64,000 nucleotides of DNA from CBDBND01 sp965262665 (GCA_965262665.1 CBDHFR010000004.1:310001-374000); one strand, 5' to 3'; shown: positions 1 through 9,092, counted from the first letter of the stretch. Made by a program: numbers and translations. Notes: generated by a model from the letters alone, not told the origin.

Positions 1-1385
1 CGATGTCCTCGGTCCAGGAGGAGTCCCGAAGGGAAGCTCCTGGAGGGAGGGCGCCGTTGGATGGCTGACTGGCAGCACGAGGATCGCGCTCACCCTTGGA
101 CCATTCTAAACCGCTCCTCGAAGCGGATGGCAAATTCGCCTTTCACCTGCCACCAGAATTGAGGCGGCCGTTTCCACTTTGCCGCAACGCCCCGTAAGGC
201 CGGATAGATCAGCTTCTTGGCCGCGTCGTCGTGGGCAAAGTGGCCTTTGCTCCGCACCGCCCGTCGTACGGTACTGTTCAAGCTCTCAACGGCGTTGGTC
301 GTGTAGATCACCCTGCGGATCGGCGCCGAGAAGGCAAAGAAGGGAATGACCTGCTCCCATTGGCGCCGCCAGCTCCTGGCGATGGCCGGATACTTCCGGC
401 CCCACTCGCCCGCCTCAAACGCCGCCAGGGCCGCCAGGACCGCCAGAGCGGCACCGGCATTCTCCGCCTGGTAGATGGCCTTCAGCGCAGCGGCGCTGAG
501 CTTGCGCTCCTTCCAGGAACCGTAGGCCATCGAGTTGCGGATCAGATGCACGATGCAGGTCTGGACCAGAGTCCGCGGATAGGCCGTCTCAATGGCTTCC
601 GGAAAGCCGCTCAGACCATCCACCACCGCGATCAGGATGTCCTTAAGACCCCGAGCCTTCAGGTCATTCATGACGCTCAGCCAGAACTTGGCCCCCTCGG
701 TCTGCTCGACCCACATCCCCAATATCTGCTTGTAGCCGTCGCAGGTGTAACCGATGGCGAGATAGACCGCCTTGTTTTTGACCAGCCCTTCGTCACGGAT
801 CTTCACCCGCACCGCATCGAAGTAGACGATGGCATAGACCGACTCCAACGGCCGCGACTGCCAGGCCGCCAGTTCGTCGAGAACGGCATCGGTGACCTTG
901 GAGATCAGTTCCGGGGAGACCTTGATGCCGTAGAGTTCCCGCACGTGACCCTGGATCTCGCGGGCCGACATGCCGCGGGCATACATCGAGATCACCTTGT
1001 CGTCGAACCCCGGCAAGCGCCGGCAGTGCTTCTCGACAAGCTTTGGATCGAATCGACCTTGCCGATCCCGGGGAATCGACAACTCCATCCGGCCATCGTC
1101 GGTGAGCACCCTCTTACGACTATGGCCGTTGCGGTGGTTGCCGCTGGACTGCTCGTCTTCGTCGTCGAGATGCTGATCCAGCTCGGCATTGAGGATGCGT
1201 TCCGCCAGTGCCTTCTTCAGATCCTGGACCAGATCGCCGCTTTGAAATGCCTCAAGCGCGTCCGATCCGCCCAATAGTCGATCCAGTAGCTCGTCTGGAA
1301 CCACCGGTTTGTGCCTGCTCGCCATATTGTCCTCCTTTGGACATCCTAGCGCTCATAAACACAAAATTCCTGACAGGTTCGATCA
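1..1385 (-). mobile_element. IS256-family insertion sequence (left end not resolved)
   Basis: The element carries one intact IS256-type transposase. The sequence between position 1 and the transposase stop is GC-rich and hairpin-prone, as is common at the 3' end of such elements. The other end should lie in the AT-rich stretch around 1355-1385, just before the polyketide synthase promoter region. I could not match inverted repeats, because no reverse complement of that stretch is visible in the first 90 bases. The left terminus is therefore probably outside the window, and both boundaries are approximate. Confidence 0.6.
90..1325 (-). CDS. IS256-family transposase (Mutator-like DDE)
   Basis: The 411-residue protein has the usual length and architecture of IS256 transposases. 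The N-terminus is helical (about 1-100), with the signature GNHRNGHSRKRV and a PRDRQGRFDP stretch. The DDE core follows, with the first Asp in IVYFDAVRVKI, the second in IAVVDGLSGFPEAI, and the final Glu in YTTNAVESLNSTVRR. Cys and His in QTCIVHLIRNS are also typical. It acts on DNA by cut-and-paste or copy-out of its own element. An Ala-rich loop (about 300-315) is encoded by an imperfect 9-bp repeat at 418-445, and the frame stays open there. This is the only transposase in the window that reads through without damage, so the element may be the most recently active one. Confidence 0.95.
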   Translation of the reverse strand: MASRHKPVVPDELLDRLLGGSDALEAFQSGDLVQDLKKALAERILNAELDQHLDDEDEQSSGNHRNGHSRKRVLTDDGRMELSIPRDRQGRFDPKLVEKHCRRLPGFDDKVISMYARGMSAREIQGHVRELYGIKVSPELISKVTDAVLDELAAWQSRPLESVYAIVYFDAVRVKIRDEGLVKNKAVYLAIGYTCDGYKQILGMWVEQTEGAKFWLSVMNDLKARGLKDILIAVVDGLSGFPEAIETAYPRTLVQTCIVHLIRNSMAYGSWKERKLSAAALKAIYQAENAGAALAVLAALAAFEAGEWGRKYPAIARSWRRQWEQVIPFFAFSAPIRRVIYTTNAVESLNSTVRRAVRSKGHFAHDDAAKKLIYPALRGVAAKWKRPPQFWWQVKGEFAIRFEERFRMVQG

Positions 1386-1443
1386 AAGGTCCGTGAACAT
1401 CCCCATTTGAGGGCACTCCATGCCCCAATTTCGCCCTTTTTGA

Positions 1444-1465
1444 GTACGCTACTCTGATAGCGTAC
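1444..1465. promoter_or_regulatory. 8-bp perfect inverted repeat at the PKS start
   Basis: GTACGCTA and TAGCGTAC are perfect inverted repeats separated by six bases. They end four bases before the ATG of the type III PKS. No clear Shine-Dalgarno sequence fits the space. The repeat could be a repressor operator or an RNA hairpin over the ribosome-binding region. Seen directly; the role is inferred. Confidence 0.45.
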
Positions 1466-1469
1466 CGCC

Positions 1470-2543
1470 ATGAGTTCAGGACACGCACAAATCCATGCCG
1501 TCGCGACGGCGTACCCGCCCTATGTCATGCGGCAGGAGGAGGTGGAAACTCAGGCCGCGCGTGTTTTTGGGCACAAGCCCGCGTATTTCCGGCGTATGGC
1601 TGCCGCCTATGGCAACGCTGGTGTCCAATCCCGACATTCCTGTGTGCCCCTCGATTGGTACCTACAACCCCATGACTGGCCTGAACGAATGCAATTGTTT
1701 GAGGACAACGCGATTCCTTTGCTCACAGAAGCGGCGGGCCACTGTTTGGCAGCAGCCGATGTGCTGGCCAAAGACATTGGGGCTACAGTCATTGTTTCAA
1801 GTACTGGAGTCGTGACTCCCAGTCTAGATTCCCTTTTGCAAAAGCCACTTGGACTGAGTCCAACTGTTCAAAGGTTGCCCGTCTTTGGTCTTGGTTGCGC
1901 AGGGGGTGTCATTGGATTGTCCCGCGCGGCGGCGCTGGCGGTCGCTCATCCGGGAGACTGGGTGTTGTTCCTCTGTGTCGAGCTCTGCGGGTTAACCTTT
2001 CGCAAAAGTGACGACAGCAAAGCCAATTTAATTGGTACGGCTATATTCGGTGACGGCGCTGCTGCCGTGTTGCTCAAAGTTCCAGGGGAGAACCAGAGCG
2101 AAAACCGCCGCGCACTGGCGACCATTCGTGCCTGGGGGGAACACACCTGGCCCGACTCTCGCGACATCATGGGCTGGCGGGTTGAAGAAGACGGGCTTGG
2201 CGTCGTTTTCTCGCGGGATATTCCCACATTGGTGCGTCAGAAACTCCGCACAGTGACCGATACCTTTCTTGCGACACATAGCGAGTCCCTCACATCGCTT
2301 GATGGTGTGTTGTGTCACCCGGGAGGAGAAAAAGTCTTGGCCGCGCTCGAACAGGCTTTGGATCTGCCACCCGAAAGTCTGCGGCATGCCAGGGACGTCC
2401 TTAGGGACAAGGGCAACATGTCCGCCGTCACCGTATTGGCTGTCCTGGAACGGGCTCTGCAAGCGAGAGACAAAGGTGCACACCTGATGACCGCCCTTGG
2501 GCCGGGCTTTACAGCGGGTATGGCGTTGGTCGACCTGGTGTGA
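1470..2543 (+). CDS. Type III polyketide synthase (chalcone/stilbene synthase-like)
   Basis: The enzyme should condense an acyl-CoA starter with malonyl-CoA units to make alkylpyrones, alkylresorcinols or related polyketides. At 357 residues it is the usual size for a bacterial type III PKS. The thiolase-fold catalytic triad is visible: Cys143 in FGLGCAGG, His283 in VLCHPGG and Asn316 in DKGNMSAV. A family-typical FGDGAAA motif lies near residue 195. The stop overlaps the start of the next gene, which encodes an ICMT-like methyltransferase. Such pairs (for example bpsA/bpsB of Bacillus) make and O-methylate alkylpyrones, so that is the likely job here. The starter unit and product cannot be read from the sequence. 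Confidence 0.92.
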   Translation: MSSGHAQIHAVATAYPPYVMRQEEVETQAARVFGHKPAYFRRMAAAYGNAGVQSRHSCVPLDWYLQPHDWPERMQLFEDNAIPLLTEAAGHCLAAADVLAKDIGATVIVSSTGVVTPSLDSLLQKPLGLSPTVQRLPVFGLGCAGGVIGLSRAAALAVAHPGDWVLFLCVELCGLTFRKSDDSKANLIGTAIFGDGAAAVLLKVPGENQSENRRALATIRAWGEHTWPDSRDIMGWRVEEDGLGVVFSRDIPTLVRQKLRTVTDTFLATHSESLTSLDGVLCHPGGEKVLAALEQALDLPPESLRHARDVLRDKGNMSAVTVLAVLERALQARDKGAHLMTALGPGFTAGMALVDLV

Positions 2544-3055
2544 TGTCGATTGCGGGATTAATCATCCTAGGTCTTGTGACAGCTCAACGCGTCGGTGAAC
2601 TGATACTTGATCGCGGCAATACGGCAGCATTGATAGGACAAGGTGGCGTCGAACGCGGGGCCCGCCACTACCCTCTGTTCATCATGCTCCATACGGGTTG
2701 GTTGGCAACGTTGTTTACAATCGCTGCAACTGGAGAAATTTCCATCGACTGGTGGTGGGTTGCAGTCTATGCCGTCTTACAATTGGGCCGCATCTGGGTC
2801 ATTCGCACCTTGGGACCGTACTGGACGACCCGTATCATTACGATTCCCGACCGGCCGTTGGTGACCTCAGGGCCGTACCGGTTTGTCCGCCATCCCAACT
2901 ACGTGATTGTTGTTCTTGAGATCGCTGTGCTCCCCTTGGCCTTTGGAGCCTGGAACGTGGCGCTTCTCTTCTCGATTTTGAATGCCGCTCTTCTGGCTCA
3001 CCGCATTAGGATAGAGAACGATGTTCTTAAGGCGCGGCGCGCGACGTCGACCTAA
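2543..3055 (+). CDS. Isoprenylcysteine carboxyl methyltransferase-like membrane protein
   Basis: About 170 residues with four to five hydrophobic segments. The C-terminal ICMT/PEMT-type SAM-binding signature is present: GPYRFVRHPNY followed by a hydrophobic helix and an Arg/Glu-rich end (HRIRIENDVL). The ATG shares one base with the stop of the polyketide synthase, so the two are translationally coupled. A GTG one codon upstream is an alternative start. In known bacterial pairs this protein O-methylates the pyrone or resorcinol product of the PKS at the membrane. True protein prenylcysteine methylation is unlikely in this context. The family is clear; the substrate is inferred from the neighbour. 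Confidence 0.85.
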   Translation: MSIAGLIILGLVTAQRVGELILDRGNTAALIGQGGVERGARHYPLFIMLHTGWLATLFTIAATGEISIDWWWVAVYAVLQLGRIWVIRTLGPYWTTRIITIPDRPLVTSGPYRFVRHPNYVIVVLEIAVLPLAFGAWNVALLFSILNAALLAHRIRIENDVLKARRATST

Positions 3056-3064
3056 ATATAGACA

Positions 3065-3635
3065 TCACTCAAAATCTTGGTCGGCGTCGACAATCTTGCG
3101 TGCGACTTCATAGCGAAAACCGGCACGTCCAAGCACCACCAATTCTTTTTTCCTGTCTTCAAGGGTGCCGTCCGTCTTGCGGTAGGGACCGATCCGTCGC
3201 CGCACTGCATAGGCTCGTGCCGCTTGCAGATCAGCATCGCCCAATGTTTGCTCGGCTTCATTCAAAGCCTCGACAATGATATCGAACGAAACACCTTTGG
3301 ACGCCAAAAAACGAACGCACTTTGGCCGGTGATTGGCCCCGCCGGAGCATGGAAAGTGTCTTGCCTTGGGCACATTGAGAATCATCGACGGCGCCCGACC
3401 GGACCAGGGCATCCACCACCTCTTGAACCCACGATCGCGCCTGCTCCAGATCCGTCTTATGATGGCGGGCCGCTTTTAATACGCGCCGCTCCAACACTCG
3501 TTTTAAATTGTGGCCACTGGTGGCATAGCGCTGTAGGTGATGCAGGGCAATATTATGCAAGCGTTCCTTGGTTACTTTTCTCGGCCGTTTGGCAGGTGAT
3601 TTGCTTTGACCTTGGCTTGTGTCGCGGGTGGTCAT
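3065..3635 (-). pseudogene. recX: RecX regulatory protein, frameshifted
   Basis: Two overlapping minus-strand frames together give one RecX-like protein, a modulator of RecA filaments. The first frame carries the basic N-terminus and the helical repeat start (LHNIALHHLQRYATSGHNL). The second carries FLASKGVSFDIIVEALNE through RKKELVVLGRAGFRYEVARKI. The break falls in a run of six A at 3306-3311; five A would restore VRSFLASKG. This is a one-base insertion in a homopolymer, so it is either a young pseudogene or a sequencing indel. It is convergent with the methyltransferase gene and divergent from the ABC permease. No recA is in the window. Confidence 0.8.
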
Positions 3636-3720
3636 CTGGCGCTCTTGCTAACTCTGTGGCCCTTGCCAATACCTTGGTCCGAGCCTAAACCATCGCTGAC
3701 AGCGAAGCACGAGGTGAGTT

Positions 3721-4536
3721 TTGACGGATACAGTGCCACAGAGGACGTTTGCCATACCCCTGCCGCGCAATGTTGGCGCGATCAATTGGCGCGGTATGTG
3801 GGAGCTCTACATGAAAGAAGTGCGCCGCTTCTCGAAAGTGGCGACGCAGACCGTGGCGGCTCCCATGGTTACGACCCTTCTGTTCTTGATAATTTTTACT
3901 TTCGCGTTTGATCGACCTCCAGTGGCCGGTGTGCCGTTCAACGATTTTTTGGTGCCGGGCCTCATCATGATGTCCATTGTACAAAATTCGTTTGCTAATA
4001 CTTCGTCCTCCATTCTTGTCGCCAAGGTCCAGGGCAATATCGTGGACGTGTTGATGCCGCCGTTAAGCGCCCTGGAATTGACAGTGGCATGGACCATGGG
4101 CGCCGTGACCCGGGGGATTATCGTTGGCATTTCTGCTGCCGTCGCCATGTCATTCTTCGCTGACATGCATTTGCACAACCCGTTTTTCATTCTCTACCAT
4201 GCCCTTATGGGGGCAATCTTCATGGCCTGCCTGGGTATCATCGGTGCGGTATGGGCCGACAAATTCGATCACATGGCCGCGGTGACAAATTTCGTAATCA
4301 CGCCTTTGACCTTCTTATCGGGAACCTTCTACACCATCGACCGACTGCCGGAAGGCTTGCGATTTATTTGTCACTACAATCCCTTTTTCTATGCCATCGA
4401 TGGATTCCGGTACGGATTTCTTGGTCAGGACTCGACCCAACCTCTGCTCGGTCTATCGGTGACCGGCCTTACTGCCGTTGCGGCCGTCTTTGGGACCTAT
4501 AAAATCTTGAAAAGTGGTTACAAATTGAAGGCTTAG
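3721..4536 (+). CDS. ABC-2 type transporter permease
   Basis: The 271-residue membrane protein has about six hydrophobic segments. Its layout is typical of ABC-2 export permeases (NodJ/YadH type): a cytoplasmic N-terminus with MKEVRRFSKV, then alternating helices, and a conserved C-terminal part (NFVITPLTFLSGTFYTIDRLP, HYNPFFYAIDGFRYGF). The start is TTG, supported by a GAGGTGAG Shine-Dalgarno immediately upstream. These permeases export drugs, lipids or polysaccharides and need a separate ATPase, which is not adjacent here. An ISAs1 element is inserted 15 bp after the stop and may have separated it from a partner. The substrate is unknown. Confidence 0.9.
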   Translation: MTDTVPQRTFAIPLPRNVGAINWRGMWELYMKEVRRFSKVATQTVAAPMVTTLLFLIIFTFAFDRPPVAGVPFNDFLVPGLIMMSIVQNSFANTSSSILVAKVQGNIVDVLMPPLSALELTVAWTMGAVTRGIIVGISAAVAMSFFADMHLHNPFFILYHALMGAIFMACLGIIGAVWADKFDHMAAVTNFVITPLTFLSGTFYTIDRLPEGLRFICHYNPFFYAIDGFRYGFLGQDSTQPLLGLSVTGLTAVAAVFGTYKILKSGYKLKA

Positions 4537-4573
4537 GTGAACCCTGGATAGCAGGGCAATCGGGTGAATGGTT

Positions 4574-5786
4574 TCACCGTGAGATAAGGCTTGCGAGGAA
4601 GTCGTCATCCCAGGCGGCGATGCGTCGTTTTACACGCAGACTGTCCTGCCCGGGGCTTGGCGCAAGAGGTTGCTCGCCATGTGTTTGACGACCGCGAAGT
4701 TGGCCGGGGCAGTGTTCTTTCGGACCCGGCACTCGTCGTCGCGGAAGACCATGTCCATGACCCAGTGCAGGTCCATGACCCAGTGCAGGTCCATGACCCA
4801 GTGCAGGTCCATGACCCAGTGCAGCCCGTTCTCGCTGCTCCAATGGCCCCGGATGGCGGCGCTCAGAGTATCGGCCTTGGCGGCGGTGGAGGCGGATGTA
4901 GAAGCGGGTCTCGCGCTCGACCTTGGCGCCGGGTTGGATGCCGATCTCGCGTACGGTTTCGACCATAACAATGCTCCCGGGCCCGGGCCAGTGGTGGCGT
5001 TCCTTCAGCCAAGCGATTTCGTTCGTCGCCGTGGTGGTCCGGGTTTCGATGCGGCCGTGGCTCTTCTCCACTGTCTGGTGGTGGCTGACAACCGTATCGG
5101 CAAAGCCGCATGCTATCTGTTCGATGAAGAAAAGCTTGGTATCGTCGTGCAGGCTGCCCTGGTTGCCCTTGAGGGCAAGGATATAGTCGGCGTCCTTGTC
5201 GATGATCTTCGCGGCGATGTTGCGCTGACAGCCCATGGCGTCGATGGTCACCGTCGCGCCGTTGATGGTCAACAGATCCAACAGCTTCGGGAGAGCGACG
5301 ATCTCGTTGGATTTATCAGCCACCTTGGCTTGGCCAAGCACCAGGTTCTGACGTGTGCTCCACGCCGAGATCATGTGGATGCGCTTTGGCGCCGCCTTCC
5401 TGATAGGAGCGCCGCAGCGTCTTGCCGTCGATGGCGACGATGTCCGTGCCGCGCCCGGTGAGCGATGCCGCCCAGGCGATGAAGCAGTGCTGAAACTGTT
5501 CGGCATCAAGGGCTGCGAAGATGTCACCGAGTTGATCGTGTGAGGGCGTACCATCCGTGAACGGCCGGAAACGGCGCAGAAACGTCAGTTTCCTCTCGCC
5601 GTACTTGGCGATCTCGACCCAGCTCTCACAGCCGGCGGGCACGCCGAGAAGGCATAGCAGCAACACTTCGTCGAGGGGATAGGGGACCGTGGCGCGTTGC
5701 CGCGGGTCGTCGAGATCGGTGAAATGCTCCAGGAAATCAACAATCTGATTAAAGGCCTCGTTCGCCGTTCCAAACCGTCGCGTCAT
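4574..5786 (-). pseudogene. ISAs1-family transposase, multiply frameshifted
   Basis: The N-terminal frame has the DDE_Tnp_1-associated domain (FLEHFTDLDDPRQRATVPYP) and the start of the catalytic core with DIVAIDGKTLRRSY, which holds the first Asp. A frameshift near 5390 moves the core to a second frame (TIDAMGCQRNIAAKI, the second Asp region; YILALKGNQ). Another near 4895 moves it to a third (RGHWSSENGLHWVMD, which contains the final Glu). A last one near 4645 returns it. The LHWVMD segment is repeated four times by an 18-bp tandem expansion at 4753-4824. An intact protein would be about 375-400 residues. It is inactive as it stands. Confidence 0.85.
4753..4824. repeat. 18-bp tandem repeat, four perfect copies, inside ISAs1 transposase
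   Basis: GTCCATGACCCAGTGCAG is repeated four times without mismatch. On the minus strand it encodes LHWVMD four times in frame; the family has this segment once, next to the catalytic Glu. Three extra copies insert 18 residues into the active-site region. The perfect identity indicates recent amplification by replication slippage or recombination. Confidence 0.97.
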
Positions 5787-5936
5787 TTCTGGGATCCTTC
5801 TTGCGAATCAAAAGGATCAATAGCGATTCAGACTTCTACACTCTTGTCATCCTCAAATTCACCCGATTGCCCTGGCCTGGATAGGCCTTTCGATTGACAA
5901 GAATGATCCGTAAGGGATAATACTGACAAAGGTAAT

Positions 5937-5960
5937 GGGCGGTCTTGGGGCCGCCCCTTA
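5937..5960 (+). terminator. Hairpin upstream of argD, possible terminator
   Basis: GGGCGG and CCGCCC can pair around a short loop and are followed by a moderately T-rich stretch. It could terminate transcription arriving from the ABC permease or ISAs1. It lacks a clean T-tract, so confidence is low. Confidence 0.35.
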
Positions 5961-6071
5961 TGTTTTCAGAGCATTTTACGTCGTGTTATTACCTAATCGT
6001 TTTTTGACCCCGCGGACGGGACCGTGCGCGGGGCATTGCGTTTCAAGGATTAGTTTTCGAGGGATTGTCCC

Positions 6072-7247
6072 ATGTTTACGCCGGCTGTTATGTCCACCTA
6101 TGCACGAACGGACCTCGTTTTTGAGCGGGGCGAAGGATCCTGGCTGACGACGAATGACGGCCGCCGATTTCTCGATTTCACCAGCGGCATTGCGGTCAAC
6201 GCCTTGGGGCATGCCCATCCGCATTTGGTTGAGGCGCTGAAGGAACAGACGGAAAAGTTCTGGCACTGCTCAAATTTGTACCGGATCGACGGTCAAGAAA
6301 AGCTGGCGCAACGTCTGGTCGACGTGAGCTTTGCCGATACGGCATTTTTCTGCAATTCAGGTGCCGAAGCGATGGAGTGCGCCATCAAAATAACGCGGCG
6401 CTATCATCAAGCAGCAGGGCGGCCGCATAAGTACCGCGTCATCACAACTGATAACGCTTTCCATGGCCGGACATTGGCGACTATCTCGGCTGGCGGTCAG
6501 GCCAAGCACTTAGACGGATTCGCTCCGGTCGTGGACGCCTTTGACCACGTGCCGTTCGGCAATATGAACGAAGCCCGGGCGGCGGTTACGGAAGAGACTG
6601 CTGCCGTGCTGGTCGAACCCATCCAAGGGGAGGGTGGCTACAACGTTGCCGATGACTCTTACTTGCAAGGGCTCCGCACTATGGCCGACGAGTTTGAACT
6701 CTTGCTGATCTTCGACGAAGTGCAATGCGGCATGGGCCGCACGGGCGAGTTGTTTGCTTACGAACATGCCGGCGTGACACCAGACATTATGGCGCTAGCC
6801 AAAGCGCTTGGGGGTGGATTCCCGGTCGGGGCTTGCCTTGCCACAGCCGCTGCCGCAGAGTATATGGTGCCGGGAACACATGGGTCCACCTTTGGTGGCA
6901 ACCCTTTGGCGATGGCTGCAGCCATCGCCGTGCTGGACGTCATCTTGGCGGATGGATTTCTCGACCGGGTGAATGAGGTGGCTGCGCGTTTGAATAAAGG
7001 GCTGAATAAACTTGTCGCCTATCATTCTGATGTTTTTGAGACGGTAAAGGGCAGGGGGCTCATGGCCGGCCTCAAATGCGTTGTGCCAAATGGCGATGTG
7101 GTCAATCAGCTGCTCGAAGACAATCTTTTGACCGTGGTCGCCGGTGACAATGTGATTCGTTTGCTACCTCCATTGACGGTCACCGACGACGAAATCGATC
7201 TGGCGCTGGAAAAACTTGAGTCAGCCGCGCAGGCCTTGGCAGGTTGA
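6072..7247 (+). CDS. argD: Acetylornithine aminotransferase
   Basis: A 391-residue class III PLP-dependent aminotransferase that converts N-acetylglutamate semialdehyde to N-acetylornithine in arginine synthesis, in the cytoplasm. Motifs in order are FLDFTSGIAVNALGHAHP, FFCNSGAEAMECAIKITRRYH, NAFHGRT, VEPIQGEGGY, LLIFDEVQCGMGRTG (PLP Asp) and IMALAKALGGGFPVGA with the Schiff-base Lys, then GSTFGGNPLA. The length matches ArgD. The start is supported by GAGGGA about 8 bp upstream. The next gene, argF, starts one base after its stop, so they form an operon, as is common in alphaproteobacteria. Some ArgD enzymes also act on succinyl-diaminopimelate; that cannot be excluded. Confidence 0.96.
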   Translation: MFTPAVMSTYARTDLVFERGEGSWLTTNDGRRFLDFTSGIAVNALGHAHPHLVEALKEQTEKFWHCSNLYRIDGQEKLAQRLVDVSFADTAFFCNSGAEAMECAIKITRRYHQAAGRPHKYRVITTDNAFHGRTLATISAGGQAKHLDGFAPVVDAFDHVPFGNMNEARAAVTEETAAVLVEPIQGEGGYNVADDSYLQGLRTMADEFELLLIFDEVQCGMGRTGELFAYEHAGVTPDIMALAKALGGGFPVGACLATAAAAEYMVPGTHGSTFGGNPLAMAAAIAVLDVILADGFLDRVNEVAARLNKGLNKLVAYHSDVFETVKGRGLMAGLKCVVPNGDVVNQLLEDNLLTVVAGDNVIRLLPPLTVTDDEIDLALEKLESAAQALAG

Positions 7248-7248
7248 C

Positions 7249-8160
7249 ATGTCTTCCGCCATCAAACATTTCTTGGATCTTGATACCGTCGACAAAGGCG
7301 ACCTGCGCGGTATTTTGGATCTCGCGCAGAACCTGAAAGACGAACACTCACAGGGAGTTGCAAATACTTCCCTTAGCGGCAAAACGCTTGCTCTGATGTT
7401 TGAGAAGCCCTCAACCCGTACACGGGTGTCATTTGAGGTCGGCATGCGGCAATTGGGCGGTGATGTCGTCATTCTATCCCAGCAGGAAACGCAGCTGGGT
7501 CAAGGGGAGACCATTGCGGATACAGCTCGCGTGCTTTCCCGGTATGTGGACGCCATCATGTTGCGCACGGATGATCCCGAGAAACTTCAAGAGCTCGCAA
7601 AATTCGCTAGGGTTCCAGTCATCAACGGTCTTACTGACCGCACACATCCGTGTCAGATCATCGCCGACATTATGACCTTCGAACAACATCGTGGTCCAAT
7701 CGCGGGAAAGACATTGGCGTGGACCGGCGATGGCAACAACGTGGCTAACAGCTTCATCCAAGCTGCCGTCTGTTTTGATTTTGAACTCCGACTAGCCTGT
7801 CCCGAAACCCTTCAACCTGATCAGCAAATATTGCAATGGGCAACCGAACAGGGTGCGGGTGTGAGTGTGACCCAAGATCCCAAGACGGCGGTTGAAGGCG
7901 CGGATTGTGTCGTCACCGATACCTGGGTTTCAATGCACAACGAAGTCGGCGAACGGGTCGAGCTGCTGACGCCGTACCGGGTAACGGAAGACCTCATGGG
8001 TCTAGCAAAGGATGATGCCCTGTTTATGCATTGTTTGCCGGCACATCGCGGCGATGAGGTCGTTAACGGTGTTATGGATGGTCCGTGGTCCGTGGTCTGG
8101 GATGAAGCCGAAAACCGAATGCATGTCCAAAAAAGCATTCTCATGTGGAGTTTGGATTGA
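7249..8160 (+). CDS. argF: Ornithine carbamoyltransferase
   Basis: This 303-residue enzyme joins carbamoyl phosphate and ornithine to form citrulline, in the arginine pathway after argD. Diagnostic motifs are FEKPSTRTRVSFEVG (carbamoyl-phosphate binding), DRTHPCQIIAD, DCVVTDTWVSM and FMHCLPAHRGDEV (catalytic Cys/ornithine site). The ATG follows the argD stop by one base. A longer in-frame start inside argD exists, but would overlap it needlessly. The gene overlaps hslO downstream, giving a tight argD-argF-hslO-lipoprotein unit. Nothing in the sequence suggests damage. Confidence 0.97.
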   Translation: MSSAIKHFLDLDTVDKGDLRGILDLAQNLKDEHSQGVANTSLSGKTLALMFEKPSTRTRVSFEVGMRQLGGDVVILSQQETQLGQGETIADTARVLSRYVDAIMLRTDDPEKLQELAKFARVPVINGLTDRTHPCQIIADIMTFEQHRGPIAGKTLAWTGDGNNVANSFIQAAVCFDFELRLACPETLQPDQQILQWATEQGAGVSVTQDPKTAVEGADCVVTDTWVSMHNEVGERVELLTPYRVTEDLMGLAKDDALFMHCLPAHRGDEVVNGVMDGPWSVVWDEAENRMHVQKSILMWSLD

Positions 8161-9092
8161 GCCTGAAACCGCAAACTGATCATCCCGGGATCAGTCAGCC
8201 TTTTATTCTTTTCGATGGCGCTGTGCGGGGCCGGCTGGTTCGCCTCAATGGGGTAGCTGGAACCATTCTGGCCCGTCATGGGTATCCCGGTGCGGTTGCC
8301 AGAACCGTGGCCGAAGCGATGGCCGCTACCGCTGCCTTAGCCGATGCGCTCAAGTTTGACGGATCATTCACGCTTCAAATTCAGGGGGATGGGCCGGTTC
8401 ATACAATCGTGACGGATATCACCAGTGCCCGGGCCATGCGGGCCTGTGCGCAATTTGATGAGCGGTCCCTGCCCAACTTAGAGTCTTCAAGGGAGCCCAA
8501 TCTTCCTCATCTGGTTGGGCAAGGGCACATCGCCTTTACCGTCGATCAGGGAGCCGATACCGATCGGTATCAAGGCGTTGTCGAGTTGGCGGGATCGTCG
8601 ATCGCAGACTGTATTCACCAGTATTTTCGTCAATCGGAGCAGCTGGAAACAGCGATCAAGATTTCGTCCAGACAACAGGGGTCTGATGATGATTCAGAAT
8701 GGCAGGCCTCCGCCATCATGGTCCAACGCATGCCGGTCAAGGAATCGGTTAGTGTCACGGAAGCCGATGAGGATGCTTGGCGAAGTGCGGTAATTTTGCT
8801 CAGCAGCGTGACTGATGAGGAACTCGCGGGCTCATCCCTTTCCGAAGAAGACGTGTTACGCCGACTGTTTCGAACGGTCGGCGGGCGCCTTCTTGAAAGT
8901 CATGTTTTGACTGTAGGATGCCGCTGCTCAAGAGAAAGATCAGAAAACATTCTGGCGTCTTTTCCGATGGATGAAATTCGCTCTATGGCCGTTGACGGAA
9001 TAGTTTCTATGACCTGCGAATTTTGTAATATCACTTTTGATTTCTCAGAAAACGAACTGAACATCTTAGAACAGAGAGTGCGCAATCACTAA
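8145..9092 (+). CDS. hslO: Hsp33 redox-regulated molecular chaperone
   Basis: Hsp33 is a cytoplasmic holdase switched on by oxidative unfolding. The N-terminal substrate-binding domain runs to about residue 235. The C-terminal zinc redox switch is seen as GCRCSRE followed by CEFC, the CxC...CxxC arrangement that binds zinc when reduced. At 315 residues it is slightly longer than the family average. The listed start is a GTG inside argF; a TTG at 8157 has a better-placed GGAG and would overlap the argF stop as TTGA. Either gives the same domain content. argF-hslO adjacency is typical of alphaproteobacteria. Confidence 0.94.
   Translation: MEFGLSLKPQTDHPGISQPFILFDGAVRGRLVRLNGVAGTILARHGYPGAVARTVAEAMAATAALADALKFDGSFTLQIQGDGPVHTIVTDITSARAMRACAQFDERSLPNLESSREPNLPHLVGQGHIAFTVDQGADTDRYQGVVELAGSSIADCIHQYFRQSEQLETAIKISSRQQGSDDDSEWQASAIMVQRMPVKESVSVTEADEDAWRSAVILLSSVTDEELAGSSLSEEDVLRRLFRTVGGRLLESHVLTVGCRCSRERSENILASFPMDEIRSMAVDGIVSMTCEFCNITFDFSENELNILEQRVRNH

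Larger units (their letters stand above)
4552..5874 (-). mobile_element. ISAs1-family insertion sequence with 9-bp target duplication
   Basis: The element has perfect 18-bp terminal inverted repeats (CAGGGCAATCGGGTGAAT at 4552-4569, its reverse complement at 5857-5874). It is flanked by the direct repeat CCTGGATAG (4543-4551 and 5876-5884), a target-site duplication of the size this family makes. The boundaries are therefore exact. Its single transposase gene is broken by several frameshifts and a tandem repeat, so it cannot move on its own. Confidence 0.92.

Noticed and set aside
231..1277. Long plus-strand open frame opposite the IS256 transposase
   Set aside because: It mirrors the GC-rich transposase gene codon for codon, has no Shine-Dalgarno and no recognisable domain; the minus-strand frame has all DDE motifs.
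3306..3311. Programmed ribosomal frameshifting in recX
   Set aside because: No stimulatory stem-loop or stop arrangement is evident, and similar homopolymer breaks occur in many unrelated genes here.
4670..5461. 263-codon plus-strand frame across the ISAs1 element
   Set aside because: It is antisense to the broken transposase and includes the 18-bp repeat read as low-complexity SMTQCR; no family resemblance.
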